A stretch of 64,000 bases of DNA. Source: Spirochaetaceae bacterium. GTDB lineage: Bacteria > Spirochaetota > Spirochaetia > Treponematales > Rectinemataceae. The translations under genes were made by a program, and so were the position numbers. The first letter of the stretch is position 1; every line of letters begins with the position of its first letter. The DNA lies in contig JANYKC010000012.1 of assembly GCA_025358255.1 (NCBI GenBank), positions 22,404 through 86,403 on the forward strand, written 5' to 3'. Shown in pieces: positions 8,377 to 15,532 of the stretch. The notes below the pieces were generated by a model that saw only the letters and a program-made list of their open reading frames with translations, had not been told where the DNA came from and did not search any database.

Positions 8377-9534
8377 ATGAACCGCATGGAAAGCGAACTC
8401 GAGACGAAACTCGGCGCCTTTGCCCACGCCCTGATCGATCAGGAGAAGGCGCGCGTGATCGTGGCGCCGGAAAAGGCCGAGCGCGGCTACTGGTTCGGCG
8501 GCGGCAACATGGCGGCCGGGCCGGACGGCGCCCTCTATCTCTGCGGCCGATTCCGCAGCGCCGGCGATTCCCGGACCGGCCTTGACCTGGGCGACCGCGG
8601 TCGCGAGCTGGCCATTTTCGCCTCGATCGACAAGGGGCACTCCTGGAAGAAGCTGCACTCCTTCCCGAAGGCCGCCCTGCTTCCCAAGGGGATGGCAGGC
8701 GCGGCCGCGGCAACTCCCCTCGACCGCGGCCCCCAGGGCTGCGGCGAGGTCCTGTCGATAGAGGGCGCGGCCCTTCGCTTCCTCCAGCGCTCCGTGCAGC
8801 TTTTTGTCTCCTCTGAAAAGGCGAGCCCCTATCCGGAAGGCGTCCGCGAGTACATGAAACCGGGCACAGGTGTCTGGACCATCGAGCTCCTCGCTGCGCC
8901 CGACCTCGCCGGCCTTGCCTCCGCCGTGCCGCGCACCATCCTGAGCACCCAGGATCCGCGCTATCTCCACATCAAGGACCCCTTCATCGTCGAAAGGCCC
9001 GGCTGTCCCCTCCTCCTGGGCTTCTGCCATCATCCTTTCACCTGGGCCTCTTCCTCCACGGGTCTTGTCGAGATCGACGACGAAGGCCTTCCACGCAAGC
9101 CGCCGGTTTTTGAGGCCCTGCCCCGCGGGCCGGCCTGGGACGTGGCGATAACCCGCGTCACTTCGATTCTCCCCCTCTCCTCCTCGGCGTCTTTTCCGCG
9201 CCTGGGGGCGGGATTGGTTTTCTACGATGGCGGTGAATGCCTGCGCAATCTCGACGAGCACGCGGGCGCCAAGCGCCGGCCCCGGGGATATTCCTGCGAG
9301 GAGCTCGGTGGCCTTGGCTATTATGCAGGCGATGACCTGTCAAGCATGGAGCGCATGTCGAAGCTCGCACCCGAGTTCCTGAGCCCCTACGGGACGGGTT
9401 CCAGCCGCTATGTGGACGTCCTGTCGACCGAGGAAGGCTATTACGCCACCTGGCAGCAATCCCGGAAGGACGGCTCCCAGGCCCTCGTCATGAACTTCCT
9501 CCCTGCCGCCGAAGCGGCGAGGATCCTGGGCTGA
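8377..9534 (+). CDS. uncharacterised protein, possible sialidase-like/five-bladed beta-propeller fold
   Basis: A 385-residue protein with no signal peptide. I do not recognise a named family. Phrases such as FGGGNMAAGPDGALYLCGRF, IFASIDKGHSWKKLHSF and DPRYLHIKDPFIVERPG resemble the Asp-box/bladed pattern of GH33- or GH43-like propellers, where a bound sugar is handled at the centre. This is a fold guess only. The ATG at 8377 has AAGGAG seven bases upstream; an in-frame GTG/ATG-type start further up has none. It is divergent from the HAD gene and precedes murJ. Confidence 0.6.
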   Translation: MNRMESELETKLGAFAHALIDQEKARVIVAPEKAERGYWFGGGNMAAGPDGALYLCGRFRSAGDSRTGLDLGDRGRELAIFASIDKGHSWKKLHSFPKAALLPKGMAGAAAATPLDRGPQGCGEVLSIEGAALRFLQRSVQLFVSSEKASPYPEGVREYMKPGTGVWTIELLAAPDLAGLASAVPRTILSTQDPRYLHIKDPFIVERPGCPLLLGFCHHPFTWASSSTGLVEIDDEGLPRKPPVFEALPRGPAWDVAITRVTSILPLSSSASFPRLGAGLVFYDGGECLRNLDEHAGAKRRPRGYSCEELGGLGYYAGDDLSSMERMSKLAPEFLSPYGTGSSRYVDVLSTEEGYYATWQQSRKDGSQALVMNFLPAAEAARILG

Positions 9535-9544
9535 AGAGGCGGGC

Positions 9545-9569
9545 AGGCCGCCATGCAGGCGGGCGGCCT
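9545..9569 (+). terminator. hairpin, possible terminator
   Basis: AGGCCGCC (9545-9552) pairs with GGCGGCCT (9562-9569) across a nine-base loop just after the preceding gene. The following run (TCTCCCTT) is pyrimidine-rich but not a true T-tract, so termination would be weak. Confidence 0.4.
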
Positions 9570-9613
9570 TCTCCCTTGTACTGCCTCCGCCCTTCGGGGT
9601 AGCGTAGGCGCCA

Positions 9614-11224
9614 ATGTCCGATGAAACGGCCCCGATCCCTTCCCCGCCCTCGACCTCGTCGAGGATGCTCAGGGAAGGAAGCAAGCTCTCCCTCCTCACC
9701 CTGATCTCGCGCGTCCTTGGCCTGGTCCGCGAGATGACCAAGGCCGCCTTCATGGGCACCGGGGGGCTGGCGGACGCCTTTACCGTCTCCTTCATAATCC
9801 CGAATTTCCTCCGCCGCCTCTTCGCCGAAGGCTCGATCACCGTGGCCTTCATCCCGACCTTCTCAGGCTTCATCGGGGAGAATGACGAGAAGAAGACCCG
9901 GGAGTTCCTTTCGGCGACCCTCACGGTCCTCGTGACCCTTGTCACCGCCGTCGTCGCCCTCGGCATCGCGATGACGCCCCTCCTCGTGAGGCTTTTCTTC
10001 GGCTCCGATCCCGTGGAGACGATCATCCTCACGCGCATCATGTTCCCTTTCCTGGCCCTCGTTTCCCTCGCCGCGCTTTTCCAGGGCATGCTCAACAGCG
10101 TGGGGGTCTTCACCCCTTCCGGCATGGCGCCCATCCTTTTCAACCTCTGCTTCATCGGCGTGCCGTATCTCATCGGCGGCTGGACGGTCAATCCGGCCCG
10201 CGCCATGGCCATCGGCGTCCTGGTCGGCGGCCTTGTCCAGGGCCTGTGGCAGCTGCCTGCCGTGATCAAGGCCGGTTATCGTTTCGGCTTCATCGGCCTC
10301 GGTCGGGCATTCCGCAATCCCGGCATGCGCAAGGTGATGAAGCTCATCGCCCCGACCATCATCGGGATGGCCGCCTACCAGCTCAACGACCTCGTCTGCA
10401 CCTCCCTGGCCTCGAACGCCGGGACCGGCGCCGCCTCCAGCCTCCAGTATTCCCTCCGCCTCCAGGAGCTGATCCTGGGCATCTTCGCCGTGTCCGCCGG
10501 GACCGTCCTCCTCCCTGAGCTCACCCGTGCGGCCAGGGCCAGGGAATGGGACGTCTTTTCGGAGCAGTTGCGCAAAACCCTCTCCGCCATCGCCCTGGTC
10601 ACCATACCCGTGGCCGCCTTTTCCCTCCTTATGGGCCGTGAGATCGTGACCGTCCTCTTCAGGACCAGGGCCTTCGGCGAGGACTCGGTGAGTCTCACCG
10701 CCCAGGTTTTCTTCTTCCACATGCTGGGGCTATTCTTCATCGCCTCCAACCGCCTCCTGGCCCCGGCTTTCTACTCGCGCGAGGACACGAGGTCGCCGAC
10801 TTGGGCGGGATTGGCCTCTTTCGGCGCCAATATCGTCCTCGCCCTCCTCCTTGTCCGTCCGATGGGCGGAAATGGCATCGCCCTGGCCCTTTCGCTCTCG
10901 AGCGCCCTCAATACCTTCATCCTGGTGGCCCTCCTCCTCCGCTCCGGGGTCAGGGGCATGAAGGGGGCACTGAAACGCTCATTTCTCTACATGCTGAGGC
11001 TTGTCGGCCTTTCCCTGCTGGCCGCCATTCCCCTATATTTCCTCCGGGCTCCCCTCGTGAATATTTTTTCCTCAAGTCCCTCACGGCTGGTGGCCGCCGG
11101 CATCCCCCTGGTGCTGGCGACCCTCCTTTTTGGCGGCATCGGAGTCATTCTCCTTGCCATAACCAAGGACGAAACGGCGCTTTTCCTCTCCGGGGGCTTG
11201 CGGCGACGCCTCCTTAGACGCTAA
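9614..11224 (+). CDS. murJ: lipid II flippase MurJ (MviN)
   Basis: A 536-residue polytopic membrane protein of the MOP exporter superfamily, which moves lipid II from the inner to the outer face of the cytoplasmic membrane for peptidoglycan synthesis. It starts with a short Pro/Ser-rich cytoplasmic tail, then the signature SRVLGLVREMTKAAFMG and DAFTVSFIIPNFLRRLFAEG, where the conserved Arg residues of the central cavity lie. SITVAFIPTFS and many hydrophobic helices follow to the end. Length is typical. The ribosome-binding site is weak (GGGG about 15 bases upstream). The gene is followed by tRNA-Thr and rpmG on the same strand. Confidence 0.95.
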   Translation: MSDETAPIPSPPSTSSRMLREGSKLSLLTLISRVLGLVREMTKAAFMGTGGLADAFTVSFIIPNFLRRLFAEGSITVAFIPTFSGFIGENDEKKTREFLSATLTVLVTLVTAVVALGIAMTPLLVRLFFGSDPVETIILTRIMFPFLALVSLAALFQGMLNSVGVFTPSGMAPILFNLCFIGVPYLIGGWTVNPARAMAIGVLVGGLVQGLWQLPAVIKAGYRFGFIGLGRAFRNPGMRKVMKLIAPTIIGMAAYQLNDLVCTSLASNAGTGAASSLQYSLRLQELILGIFAVSAGTVLLPELTRAARAREWDVFSEQLRKTLSAIALVTIPVAAFSLLMGREIVTVLFRTRAFGEDSVSLTAQVFFFHMLGLFFIASNRLLAPAFYSREDTRSPTWAGLASFGANIVLALLLVRPMGGNGIALALSLSSALNTFILVALLLRSGVRGMKGALKRSFLYMLRLVGLSLLAAIPLYFLRAPLVNIFSSSPSRLVAAGIPLVLATLLFGGIGVILLAITKDETALFLSGGLRRRLLRR

Positions 11225-11265
11225 TCTCTGGCAACGGTGAGGATGCATTTTCCGTGCCCAGAATA

Positions 11266-11319
11266 AAGGCCTTGGCCAAAGTCAAGGCCTTGACATGCTC
11301 TGGGTGGTGGTGATATGTT
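11266..11319 (+). promoter_or_regulatory. promoter with adjoining inverted repeat before tRNA-Thr/rpmG
   Basis: TTGACA (11290-11295) and TATGTT (11314-11319) are 18 bases apart, just ahead of the tRNA. Directly upstream and touching the -35 box, AAGGCCTTG (11266-11274) and CAAGGCCTT (11283-11291) form a perfect inverted repeat with an eight-base centre. It could be murJ's 3' hairpin or an operator. Confidence 0.6.
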
Positions 11320-11337
11320 TCCGTCACTTCTCTGAAT

Positions 11338-11410
11338 GCCCTTGTAGCTCAGTTGGCAGAGCATATCCATGGTAAGGATAAGGTCAACGGTTCGATTCCG
11401 TTCGAGGGCT
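11338..11410 (+). tRNA. tRNA-Thr (anticodon GGT)
   Basis: The 73-base cloverleaf has acceptor arms GCCCTTG/CGAGGGC, a D arm GCTCAGTTGGCAGAGC, and anticodon stem TATCC/GGATA around loop ATGGTAA. GGT in that loop decodes ACC and ACU. The T arm is AACGG-TTCGATT-CCGTT. The discriminator base is T and CCA is not encoded. Confidence 0.95.
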
Positions 11411-11469
11411 TTCGAAATGCAGGGTCGGGGCGGTTTTCCGCGCCGAAGCTCCGATGAAAGGAATGAAGC

Positions 11470-11643
11470 ATGGCCGCCAAGAAGCAGACCGTCGAGATCA
11501 TCGCCCTTGCCTGCACGGAGTGCAAGCGCAGGAATTATACGACGACCAAGAACCGGAAGACCCAGCAGGAAAAACTCGAGCTGATGAAATACTGCAAATG
11601 GGATCGCAAGCACACATTGCACAAGGAAACTAAGGTCAAGTAA
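11470..11643 (+). CDS. rpmG: 50S ribosomal protein L33
   Basis: A 57-residue protein beginning [11 protein letters not shown] with the L33 patterns [24 protein letters not shown] and [11 protein letters not shown]33 lies near the E site of the large subunit. Zinc-binding L33 has two CxxC pairs; here the first (CTEC) is intact but the second is CKWD, so the fourth ligand is missing or is an Asp. The ribosome-binding site is AAAGGA. The gene lies between tRNA-Thr and a strong terminator, in the common rpmG-secE-nusG order. Confidence 0.93.
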   Translation: MAAKKQTVEIIALACTECKRRNYTTTKNRKTQQEKLELMKYCKWDRKHTLHKETKVK

Positions 11644-11649
11644 GGCTTG

Positions 11650-11674
11650 CGGCCACCTTGGGTGGCCGTTTTTT
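11650..11674 (+). terminator. Rho-independent terminator after rpmG
   Basis: CGGCCACC (11650-11657) pairs with GGTGGCCG (11661-11668) around a TTG loop, followed by six T. It starts six bases after the rpmG stop codon. Confidence 0.92.
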
Positions 11675-11740
11675 ACCTAGGGCCCCGTTCGCGGTTGCCG
11701 CCTGGGCGGAGACTTTGGAGAGGACCTGATTGATGAGTGT

Positions 11741-11807
11741 GCGATTTCGCCAGGCGAAATCGCTTCGCGAGACCGGAAAAATTGCGAAAGTTTTCCGGTC
11801 TCGCGAA
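11741..11807 (+). repeat. two abutting perfect hairpins upstream of tRNA-Trp
   Basis: The first hairpin is GCGATTTCGCC-A-GGCGAAATCGC (11741-11763), 11-bp arms around one base. The second begins at the very next base: TTCGCGAGACCGGAAAA (11764-11780) pairs perfectly with 11791-11807 across a ten-base loop. The last base of the second hairpin is the first base of tRNA-Trp. There is no T-tract. It may be a processing site, a pause/attenuation element or a mobile palindrome. Confidence 0.85.
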
Positions 11808-11879
11808 GGCCAGTAGCTCTAATGGTAGAGCGCCGGTCTCCAAAACCGGATGTTGAGGGTTCGAATCCTTCCTGGCCTG
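11807..11879 (+). tRNA. tRNA-Trp (anticodon CCA)
   Basis: The 73-base cloverleaf has acceptor arms AGGCCAG/CTGGCCT, D arm AGCTCTAATGGTAGAGC and anticodon stem CCGGT/ACCGG around CTCCAAA, so CCA reads UGG. The T arm is GAGGG-TTCGAAT-CCTTC and the discriminator is G. CCA is not encoded. A tRNA-Trp before secE is a common bacterial arrangement. Confidence 0.95.
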
Positions 11880-11939
11880 TTCGCATTCCAGCCGACGGTG
11901 CGCGCGAAGAGCGGGCCGCGTGCGGCGCAAGGAGCCGCT

Positions 11940-12119
11940 ATGAAGATTGTTCAGTTTTTCAAGGATTGTGTCGCTGAGCTCAAGAAGGTTGTCTGGCCGA
12001 ACAAGGATGATGTCATCGCCTCGGTCAAGGTCGTCGTCGTCTCGACGATCGCCATGGCCCTTGTTCTCGGTCTTCTTGATGTCCTTCTCGTGGCCGGCAT
12101 AGATTTCATCTTTAGGTAG
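11940..12119 (+). CDS. secE: preprotein translocase subunit SecE
   Basis: A 59-residue short-form SecE: cytoplasmic amphipathic segment IVQFFKDCVAELKKVVWPNK followed by one transmembrane helix (about 28-55). SecE clamps SecY in the SecYEG channel. The WP motif and the lysines before it are the conserved core. AAGGAG precedes the ATG at good spacing; the frame is open further upstream through the tRNA but that part is not coding. nusG follows after 14 bases. Confidence 0.95.
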   Translation: MKIVQFFKDCVAELKKVVWPNKDDVIASVKVVVVSTIAMALVLGLLDVLLVAGIDFIFR

Positions 12120-12133
12120 TAGGGGTAGGCCGC

Positions 12134-12691
12134 ATGGCTAAGGCCTGGTACGTTCTCCACGTCTACTCCGGATACGAGAACAAGATCGAGCGCACCATCA
12201 GGATGATGCTCGACCACGGAGACCTCTCAAAGGACATCGTCACCGACATCAAGGTGCCGAGCGAGGAAGTCGTCGACGTCAAGGATGGCAAGCGCCGTTC
12301 CACGTCACGGAAGATACTTCCCGGATACATCCTTGTGGAGATGGATCTTCCCGAGGACCTTTGGAAGGCCACCTGCTCCTCCATCAAGAAGATCACCGGC
12401 GTCACGGGTTTTGTCGGTGCCACCCAGCGCAACAAGCCGCAGCCGATATCCTCCGAAGAGGCCCGCGGCGTCTTGCAGAGGGCGGGCGAGATCAAGGGCG
12501 AACGCAGCGCGCGCAACCGCCAGACTTTCACTCCCGGGGAGCAGGTCAAGATCATCGACGGGCCCTTCGAGTCCTTTACGGGGGCGGTCGAGGAAGTCAA
12601 TGTCGAGAAGGCGCGCCTGAAGGTCATGGTCGGTATTTTCGGTCGAGCCACCCCGGTGGAAGTCGACATGCTCCAGGTCGAGAAGATTTAG
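12134..12691 (+). CDS. nusG: transcription termination/antitermination factor NusG
   Basis: A 185-residue protein with an N-terminal NGN domain (KAWYVLHVYSGYENKIERTI, then LPGYILVEM at about 57-65) and a C-terminal KOW domain (PGEQVKIIDGPFESFTG, about 135-152). NusG binds the RNA polymerase clamp and links it to Rho or to ribosomal protein S10. Length is typical. It sits in the secE-nusG-rplK order found in most bacteria. Confidence 0.96.
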   Translation: MAKAWYVLHVYSGYENKIERTIRMMLDHGDLSKDIVTDIKVPSEEVVDVKDGKRRSTSRKILPGYILVEMDLPEDLWKATCSSIKKITGVTGFVGATQRNKPQPISSEEARGVLQRAGEIKGERSARNRQTFTPGEQVKIIDGPFESFTGAVEEVNVEKARLKVMVGIFGRATPVEVDMLQVEKI

Positions 12692-12978
12692 CGGCCCTTC
12701 CAAGGGTTCAAAGCGTTCTTTAGTACAGCGGCACCGCGCGGACCACGCCCGATGGGGCAGCGCGGCGCTTCTCATATAGAGGGGTGTTACCTCCGCAAGA
12801 TGGGAGCCTTCGCGATATGCGCATGAGTGCGCTTATCGCGTGCGATCGGCTAGCCGGTCGCATCAGGAAGGCGCTACCCCGGCCACGGACAAGGGCGATC
12901 GACCACGGGCGCGGACTTCGGTCCGAGCACGGGAGCGAAGCCCGGGACCTGCCGGGTACACCACGAAAGGAGAGAGTG
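12692..12978 (+). promoter_or_regulatory. rplK leader with a series of hairpins
   Basis: This 287-base gap holds no gene. CGCGATATGCGCA (12811-12823) and TGCGCTTATCGCG (12828-12840) form a 13-bp stem with one mismatch and a TGAG loop. Beginning at the next base, TGCGATCGGC and GCCGGTCGCA (12841-12862) form a second stem with a two-base centre and one mismatch. A third, CGGAC-TTCG-GTCCG, lies near 12917. The position before rplKA suggests a leader for control of the L11 operon (L1 is the usual repressor), but I cannot identify the L1 site. Confidence 0.55.
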
Positions 12979-13416
12979 ATGGCGAAGAAAGTAGTCACCG
13001 CGGTCATCAAGCTGCAGTGCCCGGCCGGCAAGGCGACTCCAGCCCCGCCCGTCGGGCCCGCGCTCGGTCCGCATGGCGTTTCCGCTCCGCAGTTCTGCCA
13101 GCAGTTCAACGACAGGACGAAGAGCATGGAGGCCGGCCTGACGATCCCGGTCATCGTGACCGTCTACAAGGACAAGACCTTCACCTTCATCATGAAGACG
13201 CCTCCCGCGTCCGTGCTGATCAAGAAGGCCCTGGGTCTCGAAAAGGGCTCCGGAATCCCCCACAAGCAGAAGGTCGGGAAGCTCCCGACGGACAAGCTCG
13301 AGGCGATCGCGAAGCTCAAGCTTCCCGATCTCAACGCCAACGACCTTGAAGCCGCCAAGCGCATCATCGCCGGCACCGCCCGTTCCATGGGCGTCGAGAC
13401 GGAGTATTCCAAATGA
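12979..13416 (+). CDS. rplK: 50S ribosomal protein L11
   Basis: A 145-residue protein, the usual length, with the L11 signatures [20 protein letters not shown] near the start, [15 protein letters not shown] and GTARSMGVE at the end. It forms the GTPase-associated stalk base with 23S rRNA. AAAGGAG precedes the ATG at 12979; the open frame upstream has no such site. The stop overlaps the rplA start (ATGA). Confidence 0.98.
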   Translation: MAKKVVTAVIKLQCPAGKATPAPPVGPALGPHGVSAPQFCQQFNDRTKSMEAGLTIPVIVTVYKDKTFTFIMKTPPASVLIKKALGLEKGSGIPHKQKVGKLPTDKLEAIAKLKLPDLNANDLEAAKRIIAGTARSMGVETEYSK

Positions 13417-14096
13417 AGCACGGCAAGAAGTACAACGAAGCGATCAAGAAGATCGACCGCGAGATGTCCTATGACGTCTCCGCCGCCTGCGTCCTCGTGA
13501 AGGACGCCACCTTCGCCAAATTCGACGAGACCGTCGAGGTGCACGTCAGGCTCAACCTCAAGAAGAGCCAGTCGGTGCGCGACACGGTCGTCCTCCCCCA
13601 CCAGTTCCACGGCGAGAAGAAGATCCTCGTGTTCTGCAAGGGCGAGAAAGAGAAGGAAGCCCTCGACGCCGGCGCCGCCTATGCGGGCTCCGACGAGCTC
13701 ATCGAGAAGATCAAGGGCGGCTGGCTCGATTTCGATGTCGCGGTCGCCACGCCAGACATGATGAAGGACGTCGGCAAGCTCGGTATGGTGCTCGGACGCA
13801 AGGGCCTCATGCCCAACCCGAAGACCGGAACTGTCACCCACGACCTGAAAGCCGCCGTCGCCGAGCTCAAGAAGGGCCGCACGGAATTCCGCACCGACAA
13901 GTCGGGAATCATCCACCTCGCCATCGGCAAGGTGTCCATGGATCCGACCGCCGTCGCGGAAAACGTCGGAACCCTCCTTGGCGAGGTCCAGCGCAAGCGT
14001 CCGTCGGACACGAAGGGTGAATTCGTCACCTCCGTGTTCCTCAGTTCGACCATGGGTCCCGGCGTCCGCGTCGTGCTGACCAAGAACGAGAGGTAA
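13413..14096 (+). CDS. rplA: 50S ribosomal protein L1
   Basis: A 227-residue protein of normal length, beginning [11 protein letters not shown] with VHVRLNLKK, the conserved [20 protein letters not shown] (about 125-144) and a C-terminal [18 protein letters not shown]. It builds the L1 stalk at the E site and usually represses its own operon by binding the leader RNA. It overlaps rplK by four bases, so translational coupling is likely. Confidence 0.98.
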   Translation: MKHGKKYNEAIKKIDREMSYDVSAACVLVKDATFAKFDETVEVHVRLNLKKSQSVRDTVVLPHQFHGEKKILVFCKGEKEKEALDAGAAYAGSDELIEKIKGGWLDFDVAVATPDMMKDVGKLGMVLGRKGLMPNPKTGTVTHDLKAAVAELKKGRTEFRTDKSGIIHLAIGKVSMDPTAVAENVGTLLGEVQRKRPSDTKGEFVTSVFLSSTMGPGVRVVLTKNER

Positions 14097-14099
14097 GCC

Positions 14100-14744
14100 A
14101 TGGCCATGAGAGCAAGCAAGGTCCAGCCCATCAAGACTGAGGCCATCGGGTCGCTCAAGACCCAGATCAACGCGAACAAAGATTTCATTTTCGCCGAGTA
14201 CCGCGGCCTCACGGTGGAGCAGATCTCCGCCTTGCGGAAGCAGCTCCGCGAGAAGAACGCCCAGTTCCATGTCGTGAAGAACAACTTCGCGCGGATCGCC
14301 TTCGAGGAGCTCGGCTTCCCGAAGGACGTGGAGCCCGTCCTCCTCGGGCCCACCGGCGTCGCCTTCACGAAGGGCGAGGCCAACGAGGTCGCCAAGGTCC
14401 TCGTCGACTTCGCCAGGGAAGTCCCCTCCCTCAAGGTGAAGGGCGGCCTCATCGACAAGGCTTTCATGGACGCCAAGTCCATCGAGGCCTTCTCCAGGCT
14501 CCCTTCCCGGAACGTCCTCATCTCCATGTTCATGGCGGGGCTCAAGAGCCCCATCCAGAAACTCGTCTACACCCTCGTCGCCTACCAGGAGAAGAGGGCC
14601 GCCGAAGGCGGCGCCAGCACAGCTGGCATCGCCAGCACAGCTGGCGGCGCCAGCACAGCTGGCGACGTTGCCGAATCCGCACCTGTCGCCGAAGCCGCCA
14701 GCCCCGCTGGCGATTCCCCGGCCTCGGAAGCCGCACAGGCCTAG
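14100..14744 (+). CDS. rplJ: 50S ribosomal protein L10 with repetitive C-terminal tail
   Basis: A 214-residue protein. Residues 1-~165 are a normal L10 ([49 protein letters not shown]), which anchors L7/L12 dimers to the ribosome. The remaining ~45 residues are an Ala/Ser/Thr/Gly tail containing three ASTAG units, longer than the usual 165-180-residue protein. These repeats lie after the helix that binds L7/L12, where insertion would do little harm. The gene starts only three bases after rplA, so the leader seen upstream of rplJ in many bacteria is absent here. Confidence 0.96.
   Translation: MAMRASKVQPIKTEAIGSLKTQINANKDFIFAEYRGLTVEQISALRKQLREKNAQFHVVKNNFARIAFEELGFPKDVEPVLLGPTGVAFTKGEANEVAKVLVDFAREVPSLKVKGGLIDKAFMDAKSIEAFSRLPSRNVLISMFMAGLKSPIQKLVYTLVAYQEKRAAEGGASTAGIASTAGGASTAGDVAESAPVAEAASPAGDSPASEAAQA
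14613..14711 (+). repeat. in-frame 18-bp palindromic micro-repeats in rplJ
   Basis: GCCAGCACAGCTGGC, a perfect 6-3-6 inverted repeat, occurs at 14613, 14631 and 14649, separated by the 3-bp spacers ATC and GGC (exact 18-bp period). A diverged fourth copy, GCCAGCCCCGCTGGC, is at 14697. They code for ASTAG and a variable residue. Confidence 0.9.
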
Positions 14745-14937
14745 GCGTCACCGCGTGGTGGGCCGCCATGCGAACCACCACGCGCAGGCACTGAGCCAAG
14801 ATGAGGGACCACTGCGTGATCCCTGTGGTGAATGATAATGTGTTTCCAAGGTGTCCAGGCTTCCGGTTTGCTGCCGTTCCTGTTCGCCGACAAAGTCGCC
14901 CGTATGGGCGGCAAGTGCTTTCGAAGGAGAAGATAAT
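14745..14937 (+). promoter_or_regulatory. rplJ-rplL gap with strong hairpin and alternative pairing
   Basis: CGCGTGGTGG (14752-14761) pairs perfectly with CCACCACGCG (14775-14784), seven bases after the rplJ stop. About 20 bases further on, AGGGA-CCAC is followed by TCCCT-GTGG, so the four arms can form alternative hairpins or an H-type pseudoknot. No T-tract is present. The gap may adjust the high L7/L12 expression relative to L10; this is inferred from position. Confidence 0.5.
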
Positions 14938-15315
14938 ATGGCAGCCATCACCCACGAGCAGATCCTCGACGCCATCGCCGAGATGAAGATCACCGAGATC
15001 TCTGACCTCATCAAGGCCATGGAGACGAAGTTCGGCGTCACCGCCGCGGCCCCGACCGCCGCCGCCGCCGGCCCCGCCGCAGCAGCGGTGGAAGAGCAGA
15101 CCGAATTCACCGTCATCCTCAAGGGCGGCGTCCCTGCCGACAAGAAGATCTCCATAATCAAGGAAGTCCGTGCCATCACGGGCCTTGGCCTCAAGGAGGC
15201 CAAGGACCTCGTCGAGGCCGGAGACAAGGCCCTCAAGGAAAACGTCACGAAGGCCGAGGCCGAGAAGGTCAAGAAGCAGATCACCGACGCGGGCGGCGCC
15301 GTTGACATCAAGTAA
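14938..15315 (+). CDS. rplL: 50S ribosomal protein L7/L12
   Basis: A 125-residue protein of typical length. It has the N-terminal dimerisation segment ([20 protein letters not shown]), an Ala/Pro hinge at about 36-50, and the C-terminal factor-binding domain with [29 protein letters not shown] and a conserved EKVKKQI end. It recruits elongation factors to the ribosome and is present in several copies. GAAGGAG lies 10 bases before the ATG. Confidence 0.98.
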   Translation: MAAITHEQILDAIAEMKITEISDLIKAMETKFGVTAAAPTAAAAGPAAAAVEEQTEFTVILKGGVPADKKISIIKEVRAITGLGLKEAKDLVEAGDKALKENVTKAEAEKVKKQITDAGGAVDIK

Positions 15316-15360
15316 GAAGTCCCGTGACCCCGTTTCGAGTCTCATGACACGCGCGGAGTC

Positions 15361-15396
15361 CGCGCCGGCCGGTGGAGAGATCCGCCGGCCGGCGCG
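15361..15396 (+). promoter_or_regulatory. large GC hairpin between rplL and rpoB
   Basis: CGCGCCGGCCGG (15361-15372) pairs perfectly with CCGGCCGGCGCG (15385-15396); GGA and TCC extend it inside the loop. No T-tract follows. In other bacteria this gap holds an attenuator and an RNase III site that lower rpoBC relative to the ribosomal genes, and this hairpin is in the right place. A smaller palindrome CGGAAC-T-GTTCCG is at 15461-15473. Confidence 0.65.
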
Positions 15397-15532
15397 TGCC
15401 GCTCGCGTGGTTCCGCGGGTCCGCCTGGTCGCGGCCCTACGGGACCATTTTCGCGTTATACGGAACTGTTCCGCAGTTGATGACCGGACCGATCCGTGCG
15501 CCCGAACGGGGCGCGCAGCGAGGGGGTAACGG

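Noticed and set aside
12784..12978. Upstream extension of rplK
   Set aside because: The region forms hairpins and the ribosome-binding site is at 12968; L11 homologues start at the later ATG.
15461..15473. CGGAAC-T-GTTCCG as a LexA-type operator
   Set aside because: It lies within a transcript between rplL and rpoB with no nearby promoter and does not match a known SOS box spacing; treated as a small hairpin.
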